Positions 1 through 5,221 of a stretch of DNA of 5,720 bases are shown here, piece by piece (the stretch's first letter is position 1; each line of letters begins with the position of its first letter). Where the stretch lies: contig QMVF01000055.1 of NCBI GenBank assembly GCA_003660965.1, positions 1 through 5,720 on the forward strand, read 5' to 3'. Position numbers and translations under genes: made by a program. The notes under the pieces are model-generated. The model was not told the DNA's origin. It searched no databases and was given only the letters and a program-made list of their open reading frames with translations. The stretch comes from Microcaldota archaeon. GTDB taxonomy: Archaea; Micrarchaeota; Micrarchaeia; Burarchaeales; Burarchaeaceae.

Positions 1-1912
1 CTATCAGGGCGGCCAATGCCAAAATGAAAAGCATTATCAACACGCCCCGCATAACCGTGTTTTCCACAGCCATAACCCTTTCCTTTTCAGCATCTGCCTC
101 TTGCGCAGCCTGAGACGCAAGCTCTTTCGAAAGCTCTGGGTTTGAGTACAAAACTCCCCTTGCTTCTTCAAGCGTTCCAAGCGCAACACTCATATCTGGC
201 TTGGCAAACCGGCCCGAGCTCTCATTTGCTTCTGCTATGTGCGCCTCTGCATATGCTATGGTCTCATTCGCATCTATTATTTTGCCTATAATCTCTTCAA
301 GCGTTGAGTTGAGCTCCTGATATTCAGCATATGCAATCTCATATTCCTTGGTTGCTGAAAAAAGATCGCGCGAGAGCAGGAAGCTTGCATTCTCTATGTG
401 CATGTCAAGCGCAGTTGTATTCAGGGCCTGCCGGTAGTAGGAGGCTCGCTCCTTCAATTCCGAGCTTGCATCCAGAATCCAGTCCAAGGATGCCATAAGC
501 TCCTGCCTGCTCTTTTTAGCCTCCTCCAGTTCAGCATTTATATCGGCTTCCAGCTGGTCCGCCCCCTCTTCCAACAGGTTAAGCGAAGTCGCAGCTTCCA
601 CATACTCAGAATTTTCAAGCATAAGGCTGATTTCATCTGCCTGCGAGCGAAGCTCCTCAGTTGAAAGCTCCTCAAGCTCTCCTGCACTTATATTCTGATC
701 ATAAAGGTCAAGCCGAGCCATAAGAACCTCCAGCTCTCCACTCAAAGTGAAGTTGAGCACCTTCTCCAGCTCCTGCCGTGCTTCAGCTATAAGCGAGCGT
801 GCAAGCCTGGCGGTTTCAGAGGCTCCTGTGTAATCCCCTTCATCATACTCTTCCCGCGCCAGCTCCAGATAGCTCGCAGCCCCCCTGTCCCCTCCAGTGA
901 ACTCAATGCCCTCAGGTATTGCATCCACCAAAGCGTTGAACTCACTGATTTCAGAAGCAGCAGCGCTTATTTCATCAGAGGCATTCAGTGCTATTGCAGG
1001 AATCTCTGAAGTCGGCTTCAAAACTATTATTCTATTATTATCTGTATCTGCAACGTAGATGTAGTCGCGAGAATCAACGTAGATTCCAGAAGGGTTGTCC
1101 AGGTACTTACCGCTCAAATTGCCCTCAATAGTTGCCAGCGGGTTTCCTGCAGGAGAGAACACCACCACTCTATCATTGAGCGTATCCGCAACGTAAATTT
1201 TATTGTCAAACCCAACTGCAACATCCATGGGCTGGTAGAGAGTAACTCCTCCGGCTCCAATCCCTATTGATTTTATGAAAGTTCCGTTTGTATGAACCAG
1301 TTTAATCCGATTGTTCCCAGAATCAGCTATGTAAAGCACATCATCTTTTATGAAAAGCCCGCGGGGAGAATTGAGAGCATTATCCCCAACAGTTCCATAC
1401 TCACCTATAGTATTCTGATATTCAAGATTGTCATCATACACTTGAATTCTATTGTTCCCCGTATCCGCCACATATATGTTCTTATTCCCATCAACTGCTA
1501 TACCTGAGGGTACGTTGAACTGGTATGCAGAGGACCCTCCGCTGAGCATGGAATCAATAGAACTGTAGCCAGAATCGAAAATTCTAACTCCCCCCACCCC
1601 GGGATCCACAACGTATATTCTGTTGTGAGCAAAGGTAACGCTCTTGGGCTGGGAAAGGCCTGCCGGATTGTTCAAATTTCCACCTATTATTGAAAGGTGC
1701 TCGAGCTCAGTAGTGTAAACCTGAACTGCATAGTTGAAAGGGTCTGAAATGAACAGCCTATCCGAAGCATCATCAACCCAAACATCGCTTGGAAATTGGA
1801 ACGGCTTCCAGGAACTCTCCTCTCCTCCATAACTTATTCTATGCACTGCATACTGGTCTGCTGCAGCTAGTGAAACTAGGAGCAATAGTGCGAACGAGAG
1901 AGCAGTTCTCAT
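1..1912 (-). CDS. Secreted, membrane-anchored NHL beta-propeller protein with helical stalk (3' end off the window)
   Basis: The frame stays open from an ATG at 1912 to the left edge, giving 637 residues without a stop. Residues 1-18 form a signal peptide (Arg2, a Leu-rich core, then Ala-Ala-Ala before Asp19). Six NHL-type repeats follow, spaced 45-48 residues; their cores start near residues 52, 98, 145, 192, 238 and 284, and the best read IYVADTGNNRI. This fits one six-bladed propeller. Residues about 306-617 are rich in Ala, Glu and Leu, with no proline from 334 to 571, and look like a helical, partly TPR-like stalk. A hydrophobic run from residue 623 to the edge looks like a C-terminal membrane anchor. 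I found no cysteine. There are ten N-x-S/T sequons, eight of them in the stalk. A likely job is binding or scaffolding at the cell surface; the ligand is unknown. An in-frame ATG at 1927 would add five residues, but it lies too close to the TATA-like box at 1943-1949. Confidence 0.88.
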   Translation of the reverse strand, partial: MRTALSFALLLLVSLAAADQYAVHRISYGGEESSWKPFQFPSDVWVDDASDRLFISDPFNYAVQVYTTELEHLSIIGGNLNNPAGLSQPKSVTFAHNRIYVVDPGVGGVRIFDSGYSSIDSMLSGGSSAYQFNVPSGIAVDGNKNIYVADTGNNRIQVYDDNLEYQNTIGEYGTVGDNALNSPRGLFIKDDVLYIADSGNNRIKLVHTNGTFIKSIGIGAGGVTLYQPMDVAVGFDNKIYVADTLNDRVVVFSPAGNPLATIEGNLSGKYLDNPSGIYVDSRDYIYVADTDNNRIIVLKPTSEIPAIALNASDEISAAASEISEFNALVDAIPEGIEFTGGDRGAASYLELAREEYDEGDYTGASETARLARSLIAEARQELEKVLNFTLSGELEVLMARLDLYDQNISAGELEELSTEELRSQADEISLMLENSEYVEAATSLNLLEEGADQLEADINAELEEAKKSRQELMASLDWILDASSELKERASYYRQALNTTALDMHIENASFLLSRDLFSATKEYEIAYAEYQELNSTLEEIIGKIIDANETIAYAEAHIAEANESSGRFAKPDMSVALGTLEEARGVLYSNPELSKELASQAAQEADAEKERVMAVENTVMRGVLIMLFILALAALI

Positions 1913-1942
1913 AGCTATCCTTCTCATTACCTCGCAAATTCC

Positions 1943-1949
1943 TATTAAA
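1943..1949. promoter_or_regulatory. TATA-like box possibly shared by two divergent genes
   Basis: The sequence TATTAAA (plus) / TTTAATA (minus) lies in the 60 bp gap between the NHL gene and the HAD gene. Its centre, 1946, is 27 nt upstream of the HAD ATG at 1973. That is the usual archaeal TATA-to-start-site distance, so the HAD mRNA may be leaderless, and no convincing Shine-Dalgarno motif precedes its ATG. On the minus strand the same box would place the start site near 1920, just ahead of the NHL ATG at 1912. This is prediction from spacing only. Confidence 0.45.
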
Positions 1950-1972
1950 GCTTTGCTCCCAACATTCCGCAC

Positions 1973-2749
1973 ATGAAGAGCTTTCAAGGCTATGTATTGG
2001 ACCTTGACGGGGTGCTGTACAAGGGAAGCAGGCCAATTCCCGGAGCAAGGCAGCTTCTGAAAGCCCTTAGGAAAAAGCACGCTGAAATATGCTTTCTCAG
2101 CAACGCCTCCTTTCATTCGCGAAAGGCAATCGCGCGCAAGCTTGCTTCGCTTGGAATGCCTTGCAAGCCCTCGGAGGTTATAAACTCCGGCTATGCGGCA
2201 GCTCAATACATTCTAAAAACTTATGGTAAATGCAAGGTTTTCATACTAGGGGAGGGCGATCTTGCAAAAGAGGTGCGAGGGGCAGGCCTCGAAGTGGGAA
2301 AGCAGAATGCGCGGGTGGTTCTGGTAGGCCTGGACAGGCACATAAACTACAGGAAATTGACCCACGCGCTATACCTTCTGCGCTCAGGAGCTGTTTTCCT
2401 TGCCTGCAATGCGGATGCAACCTACCCGAGCGAAAAGGGAATCATGCCTGGCGCTGGTGCAATGATAGGTGCGGTGCAGAACTCTTCGGGGAAAAAGCCC
2501 AAAATAATAGGAAAGCCCAGCTCCTTTATGATGAAGCTATGCCTTAAATTAATGGGCCTGCGCGCCCAGCAAGTTGCAGTTATAGGTGACAGACTTGATA
2601 CCGATATCCTGATGGCAAACAAGGCGGGCGCATACAGCATACTGGTTTTAACAGGAGTTACCAGCAGTAAGATAGCTGGGCAGGCAAAGGGAGCTTCAAA
2701 GCCTGATTTAGTGGTGCGCGATTTGGTGAGACTGAGAAAGCTGCTTTAG
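1973..2749 (+). CDS. HAD-superfamily phosphatase, NagD-like (HAD-IIA)
   Basis: This 258-residue protein carries all four HAD motifs. Motif I is DLDGVL at residues 10-15, with Asp10 as the expected nucleophile and Asp12 as the acid/base. Motif II is SNAS at 43-46, motif III is the Lys in GKPSS (Lys181), and motif IV is GDRLDTD at 205-211, which would bind Mg2+. The block from about residue 70 to 175, including CNAD at 145-148 and the PGAGAMIGAV segment, matches the C2 cap of the NagD/4-nitrophenylphosphatase group. Length is normal for the family. The enzyme should be a soluble Mg2+-dependent phosphatase. Family members act on nucleotide monophosphates, phosphoglycolate or glycerol phosphate, and the substrate here cannot be read from sequence. 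The gene is monocistronic, diverges from the NHL gene, and its stop overlaps the convergent Lys-rich gene by 4 bp. Confidence 0.93.
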   Translation: MKSFQGYVLDLDGVLYKGSRPIPGARQLLKALRKKHAEICFLSNASFHSRKAIARKLASLGMPCKPSEVINSGYAAAQYILKTYGKCKVFILGEGDLAKEVRGAGLEVGKQNARVVLVGLDRHINYRKLTHALYLLRSGAVFLACNADATYPSEKGIMPGAGAMIGAVQNSSGKKPKIIGKPSSFMMKLCLKLMGLRAQQVAVIGDRLDTDILMANKAGAYSILVLTGVTSSKIAGQAKGASKPDLVVRDLVRLRKLL

Positions 2750-3156
2750 ACTTCAGCCCTTCTCTCAGCCAATTCAGCTTCCAGCTTTTCAAGCTGCGCA
2801 AGCATTCTTTCAAGCATCCTCTTCATGCTCGCTATCTCATAGCCTATATTTTGAAGATGAATCTTATCCACCGAAGGAGGCTGGCTTATGGTTGATTTTG
2901 GAACCACTACTACAGGCGATGGCGGAGAGGGCTTTGGAAGCACTGGTTCCATAGGTACCTTTTGCTCTACCTGTTTTTTGCTAACCCTTGCCTTCTTCAC
3001 CCTAGGCTTTGTCTTCTTTGCCTTCCTTGCTTCCGCCTTGGCTCTGGACTTCTTCATCTTGGGCTTAACCCTCTTAGCCTTCTTCTTAGATTTAGACTTA
3101 GTCTTTGCCTTCCTAGCCTTTAATTTCTTAGCCCCTGACCTCTTTTTCTTAGCCAT
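2746..3156 (-). CDS. Lys-rich, histone H1-like basic protein with C-terminal coiled coil
   Basis: The 136-residue product has three parts. Residues 1-61 are extremely basic: 27 Lys and 7 Arg against one acidic residue, with Ala and Ser between them, as in histone H1 tails and similar bacterial nucleoid proteins. Residues about 68-95 are a Pro/Ser/Val linker. Residues about 99-133 form an amphipathic helix with Leu/Met spacing (KRMLERMLAQLEKLEAELAE) that probably oligomerises as a coiled coil. The likely role is sequence-independent binding of DNA or RNA; low-complexity composition makes homology calls unsafe. The start is supported by AAGGTGAT (minus strand of 3162-3169), 5 nt ahead of the ATG. 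It is the last gene of the minus-strand cluster, 39 nt after the XPF gene, and may also have its own promoter. Its TAA overlaps the stop of the convergent HAD gene. Confidence 0.82.
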   Translation of the reverse strand: MAKKKRSGAKKLKARKAKTKSKSKKKAKRVKPKMKKSRAKAEARKAKKTKPRVKKARVSKKQVEQKVPMEPVLPKPSPPSPVVVVPKSTISQPPSVDKIHLQNIGYEIASMKRMLERMLAQLEKLEAELAERRAEV

Positions 3157-3161
3157 TGAAC

Positions 3162-3169
3162 ATCACCTT
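3162..3169 (-). promoter_or_regulatory. Strong Shine-Dalgarno motif for the Lys-rich gene
   Basis: The minus strand reads AAGGTGAT, which matches all but the first bases of the archaeal consensus GGAGGTGAT and ends 5 nt before the ATG at 3156. It rules out the overlapping out-of-frame ATG at 3163 as the start. Confidence 0.7.
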
Positions 3170-3194
3170 GCGCTTCTCTATTTCTCCTCATGTT

Positions 3195-3203
3195 ATTAAA
3201 TAT
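3195..3203 (-). promoter_or_regulatory. Possible internal TATA box for the Lys-rich gene
   Basis: The minus strand reads TATTTAATA, inside an AT-rich run that overlaps the last codons and stop of the XPF gene. Its centre is about 43 nt before the ATG at 3156. A start site 26 nt downstream, near 3172, would give a leader of about 16 nt that just contains the Shine-Dalgarno motif. The run is also coding sequence, so it may be coincidental. Confidence 0.35.
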
Positions 3204-3885
3204 TTTCATCATTCTTCCACTTTTCGCTAAGCACCTTTCTTATAAGCCTTGCCTTCTTCTCCCCCATCCTCTTAACCTTGAGCAGCTGCTTCTCACTTGC
3301 CTTCATAACCTTTTCCACAGTTCCAAACTTCTTCAAAAGCGCGCGCGCGAACTGAGGTCCAACATTAGGCAAACTTTCAACTATCATCTGCTGCTGCTGT
3401 GCCAAAGTGGAAACGCGCTTGTCCCCCTTGAGCCTAACAGGCCTTTTTTCAATAAGCTGCTCACGCCTTGCAATCGTGAATAGCAGTTCGGCGGTGCGCT
3501 CCTCATCCACAGTGAAGAAAAGCTGAATATCATGATCTAGCATAAGTGAAGTAATTGCACCAAGCAGTGCCTTCCGGTTTATCCTTCCCTCAAAATTCTC
3601 CCCTTCAACTATCATTACAGCCTTTTTGAACTGCTTCATTGCTTCCGCCTGCTTGAAAAGCCTTCCATCGATTATAGAATTCTCAAAATCGTTCCTGGTT
3701 TTGCGCTCAACCACCACCCTATCTGAAAGTATGAAATCCCCAACATTCAGCACAATCTGCCTGACTTCAGCACCCATTTCTTCAAGCATGCTTCGCATCA
3801 CACTCTTGCGCTCCCGCTCATCCATTATAACAACAACCTTTCCAGTACTCCCGCTGAACTCGTTCAGATAAGCCTGCTCCTCCAT
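3196..3885 (-). CDS. Short-form XPF/ERCC4 structure-specific endonuclease
   Basis: This 229-residue protein has an ERCC4 nuclease domain at about residues 16-145 and a helix-hairpin-helix region at about 165-219. The active-site signature is intact: Asp22 and Glu25 in DERE, Gly49-Asp50, Glu60-Arg61-Lys62 (VVERKT) and Asp66, then SIIDGRLFKQ. Tandem hairpins show as SLPNVGPQFARALLKKFG and LLKVKRMGEKKARLI. XPF-family dimers cut branched DNA such as 3' flaps, nicked forks and crossovers in excision repair and fork restart. There is no helicase domain, so it resembles the short crenarchaeal XPF rather than the helicase-fused Hef. Crenarchaeal short XPF ends in a PCNA-binding motif; the tail here (WKNDENI) shows none. 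A GAGGAG motif lies 5 nt ahead of the ATG, inside the end of the PIN gene, from which it is separated by one base, so translation is probably coupled. A Gln-rich linker (QQQQ at 163-166) joins the two domains. Confidence 0.95.
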   Translation of the reverse strand: MEEQAYLNEFSGSTGKVVVIMDERERKSVMRSMLEEMGAEVRQIVLNVGDFILSDRVVVERKTRNDFENSIIDGRLFKQAEAMKQFKKAVMIVEGENFEGRINRKALLGAITSLMLDHDIQLFFTVDEERTAELLFTIARREQLIEKRPVRLKGDKRVSTLAQQQQMIVESLPNVGPQFARALLKKFGTVEKVMKASEKQLLKVKRMGEKKARLIRKVLSEKWKNDENI

Positions 3886-3886
3886 C

Positions 3887-4570
3887 CTATCTCCTCTTAG
3901 CCATGAACTTTTTTATTTCATCAAAAGTTATGCCGCAGCCTGCAAATTTAAGAGCATAAAGAGAAGCCTCCAGCATCTGCCTCTCCATTCTCTTATGCTT
4001 CTTGAAATAGCCAAGCTCATAGGCTATCACAACAACTTCGCTGCTTCTAAAAATTCTCATTCCCTCCGTAAATTTCCTGAACCATCCCAAATGACTATCA
4101 TTCACCTTAACCTGCTGCCTGAATTCCTTGGAAAAGTGCTTTCTCAAACCCTCCGGATATTCGGAGAGCATGCGGGTTGTACGCTCATCCATCAATATAT
4201 TTGGTATTTCAAGCTCCTTTGCAAGAGCCAGCATCTCAGCCTCTCCCTCATGTATGATTCTCAGCGGCTTTTTGCCTATTGCGTAAATTCCGTTTGCATG
4301 CTCAAGAATTTTCTTCGTATCCACGGCTGGCTTTTTACCTGCTATCAGAGTAAGGGTTCCTTCAGCAACTGCCTGCTTCAATCTGAGTGCAGCAAGCGAA
4401 TACTCGCGGATTCCCATGGGCCTAGATATGGATTCGTATTCAACGCGGGGGGAGATGAATATACTCCCGCTCAAATGCTCCTTTATTGTTTTAAGTGTTG
4501 GAAGAAGGCATGAATCAGCAAGCGAGATTAAAGAGCTTGAATCGCATATTATGTCATTACTTTTAGTCAA
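3887..4570 (-). CDS. PIN-domain nuclease-like protein with C-terminal helical extension
   Basis: The 227-residue product starts like a PIN domain: DIICDSSSLISLADSCLL puts the first catalytic Asp at residue 10. Further expected acids are Glu44 (SPRVEYESI), Glu110 (HEGEAEMLALAKEL) and Asp128 (ILMDERTTRML), so the metal-binding set looks complete. PIN domains are Mg2+/Mn2+-dependent nucleases, often RNases such as VapC toxins. The D-S-S-S-L-I start and the ending (LYALKFAGCGITFDEIKKF) resemble the archaeal PIN group usually paired with UPF0175 antitoxins, but the protein is longer, with a roughly 40-residue insert before Glu110 and an extended C-terminal half. The start codon is TTG at 4570; the frame is closed upstream by a TAA and the next in-frame Met is residue 52, past the first Asp. 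The upstream HTH-like gene ends 10 nt before, and the XPF gene begins one base after the stop. It may be a toxin or a processing/repair nuclease. Confidence 0.85.
   Translation of the reverse strand: MTKSNDIICDSSSLISLADSCLLPTLKTIKEHLSGSIFISPRVEYESISRPMGIREYSLAALRLKQAVAEGTLTLIAGKKPAVDTKKILEHANGIYAIGKKPLRIIHEGEAEMLALAKELEIPNILMDERTTRMLSEYPEGLRKHFSKEFRQQVKVNDSHLGWFRKFTEGMRIFRSSEVVVIAYELGYFKKHKRMERQMLEASLYALKFAGCGITFDEIKKFMAKRR
3891..3896 (-). promoter_or_regulatory. Shine-Dalgarno motif for the XPF gene inside the PIN gene's last codons
   Basis: The minus strand reads GAGGAG, 5 nt before the XPF ATG at 3885. These bases also encode the final Lys-Arg-Arg region of the PIN protein, whose TAG is one base from the ATG. 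Ribosomes ending the PIN gene would therefore sit on the XPF start, which supports coupled synthesis of the two nucleases. Confidence 0.7.
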
Positions 4571-4580
4571 ACACTCACTC

Positions 4581-5126
4581 TCATGAAATTATTTCACGCA
4601 GTGCCTTGAGCCTCTGCTCCATGCTCCTAGCGCTTCCCGTTCTGTCAAACATCATGGTCTTTCCAATATATTTTATCAGCTCTCTCTTATCCGCGCCAGT
4701 CATCTCAATTGCCCGGTCAAGCGAAAAGCCCTGAGCATACAAGGTTGAAGCGGTTTTGAGCTTAGCCTTTTCCATTATATCCCTAACAAACCTCTTGTCT
4801 TTAACATCAAGCGCCCTAAGCATTTTCTCAACATCTTCCAAAAGATCGAGAGCAGTCCCCTCATCGCTTTCAGCAACCGCAGCAGCCCTTTCGAATTTCT
4901 TAAGAGCTTCGTTGAAAAATACGGTCTGGGAGCGCCCCTTCCAATAATGGGGCTTTGCTATCACTTTAGCAAGAGCATATGCAATCATGGCAGGCTTAAG
5001 GAACGCATGCTTCTCTTCAAGAGACACTTTATCCAAACACTGATTGCTCAGCTTACGAAGAGCATGTACATCCTTCTCCTCCATTGCATCAGAAAGTTCA
5101 ACTATTGCCTCTGCAAGCGTTCGCAT
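4581..5126 (-). CDS. Helical protein with HTH-like C-terminus, possible partner of the PIN protein
   Basis: I do not recognise the family. The product is 181 residues from the ATG at 5126, or 197 from an upstream in-frame ATG at 5174. I prefer 5126: GGGTGG (minus strand of 5133-5138) lies 6 nt before it, and a TTTATAAA box at 5164-5171 predicts a start site near 5141, which would leave the ATG at 5174 out of the mRNA. Residues about 1-110 are all-helical, with segments such as MRTLAEAIVELSDAMEEKD and a Lys/His/Trp-containing patch (KPHYWKGRSQTVFF). Residues about 120-157 contain LYAQGFSLDRAIEMTGADKR and then ELIKYIGKT, a spacing typical of a helix-turn-helix and reminiscent of UPF0175 antitoxins (G-x-S/I-x-x-x-A-x-x-x-G/T). 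It is first in the cluster and the PIN gene follows by 10 nt, the usual antitoxin-toxin order. An antitoxin-like or DNA-binding adaptor role is inference. Confidence 0.75.
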   Translation of the reverse strand: MRTLAEAIVELSDAMEEKDVHALRKLSNQCLDKVSLEEKHAFLKPAMIAYALAKVIAKPHYWKGRSQTVFFNEALKKFERAAAVAESDEGTALDLLEDVEKMLRALDVKDKRFVRDIMEKAKLKTASTLYAQGFSLDRAIEMTGADKRELIKYIGKTMMFDRTGSARSMEQRLKALREIIS

Positions 5127-5163
5127 CTCGTACCACCCGAAAGCTCCCTCGTAAGCAGTTAGC

Positions 5164-5171
5164 TTTATAAA
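5164..5171. promoter_or_regulatory. Palindromic TATA box between the cluster and the winged-helix gene
   Basis: TTTATAAA is its own reverse complement, so it can be read on either strand. On the minus strand it predicts transcription from about 5141, with a 15 nt leader that includes the GGGTGG motif before the ATG at 5126. On the plus strand it would predict a start near 5194 and a leader of about 28 nt that includes GGGGGAG before the ATG at 5222. A second AT-rich run at 5181-5187 is an alternative plus-strand box. Confidence 0.5.
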
Positions 5172-5178
5172 CATATCG

Positions 5179-5189
5179 TGATATTATCA
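5179..5189. promoter_or_regulatory. 11 bp palindrome, possible operator in the divergent promoter
   Basis: TGATATTATCA is a perfect inverted repeat around its central T. It lies between the TATA box at 5164-5171 and the Shine-Dalgarno motif at 5212-5218. A regulator bound here could block or steer transcription in one or both directions. The winged-helix protein encoded next to it is the obvious candidate. A short AT-rich palindrome can arise by chance. Confidence 0.3.
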
Positions 5190-5211
5190 TGACACAATCT
5201 TGAATAAGTCA

Positions 5212-5218
5212 GGGGGAG
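5212..5218 (+). promoter_or_regulatory. Shine-Dalgarno motif for the winged-helix gene
   Basis: GGGGGAG lies 3 nt before the ATG at 5222, a short but workable spacing. It supports this start and a leadered mRNA. Confidence 0.55.
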
Positions 5219-5221
5219 TAC

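Noticed and set aside
398..664. Plus-strand open frame of 88 codons opposite the NHL protein gene
   Set aside because: It lies within the stalk-coding region on the opposite strand, has no start context, and its product looks like an antisense shadow.
1021..1760. Recurrent DNA similarity suggesting a tandem repeat array
   Set aside because: The repeats are the NHL blades at protein level; the DNA copies are too diverged to be a separate nucleotide repeat.
1839..2048. Minus-strand frame of 69 codons spanning the divergent promoter
   Set aside because: It would cover the TATA-like gap and overlap two well-supported genes, with no recognisable domain.
2888..3199. Plus-strand frame rich in Phe and Leu that looks like a membrane protein
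   Set aside because: It is the antisense of the Lys-rich coding sequence; AAG/AAA codons read backwards give Phe and Leu.
3339..3349. Alternating GCGCGCGCG run (Z-DNA-like)
   Set aside because: It is a short run within the XPF HhH coding sequence explained by Arg/Ala codons.
3388..3399. Four tandem CTG triplets
   Set aside because: They encode the Gln run in the XPF linker and are too short to call a meaningful repeat.
3995..4513. Plus-strand frame of 172 codons opposite the PIN gene
   Set aside because: The minus strand encodes a complete PIN motif set, while this frame shows no domain and lies wholly inside that gene.
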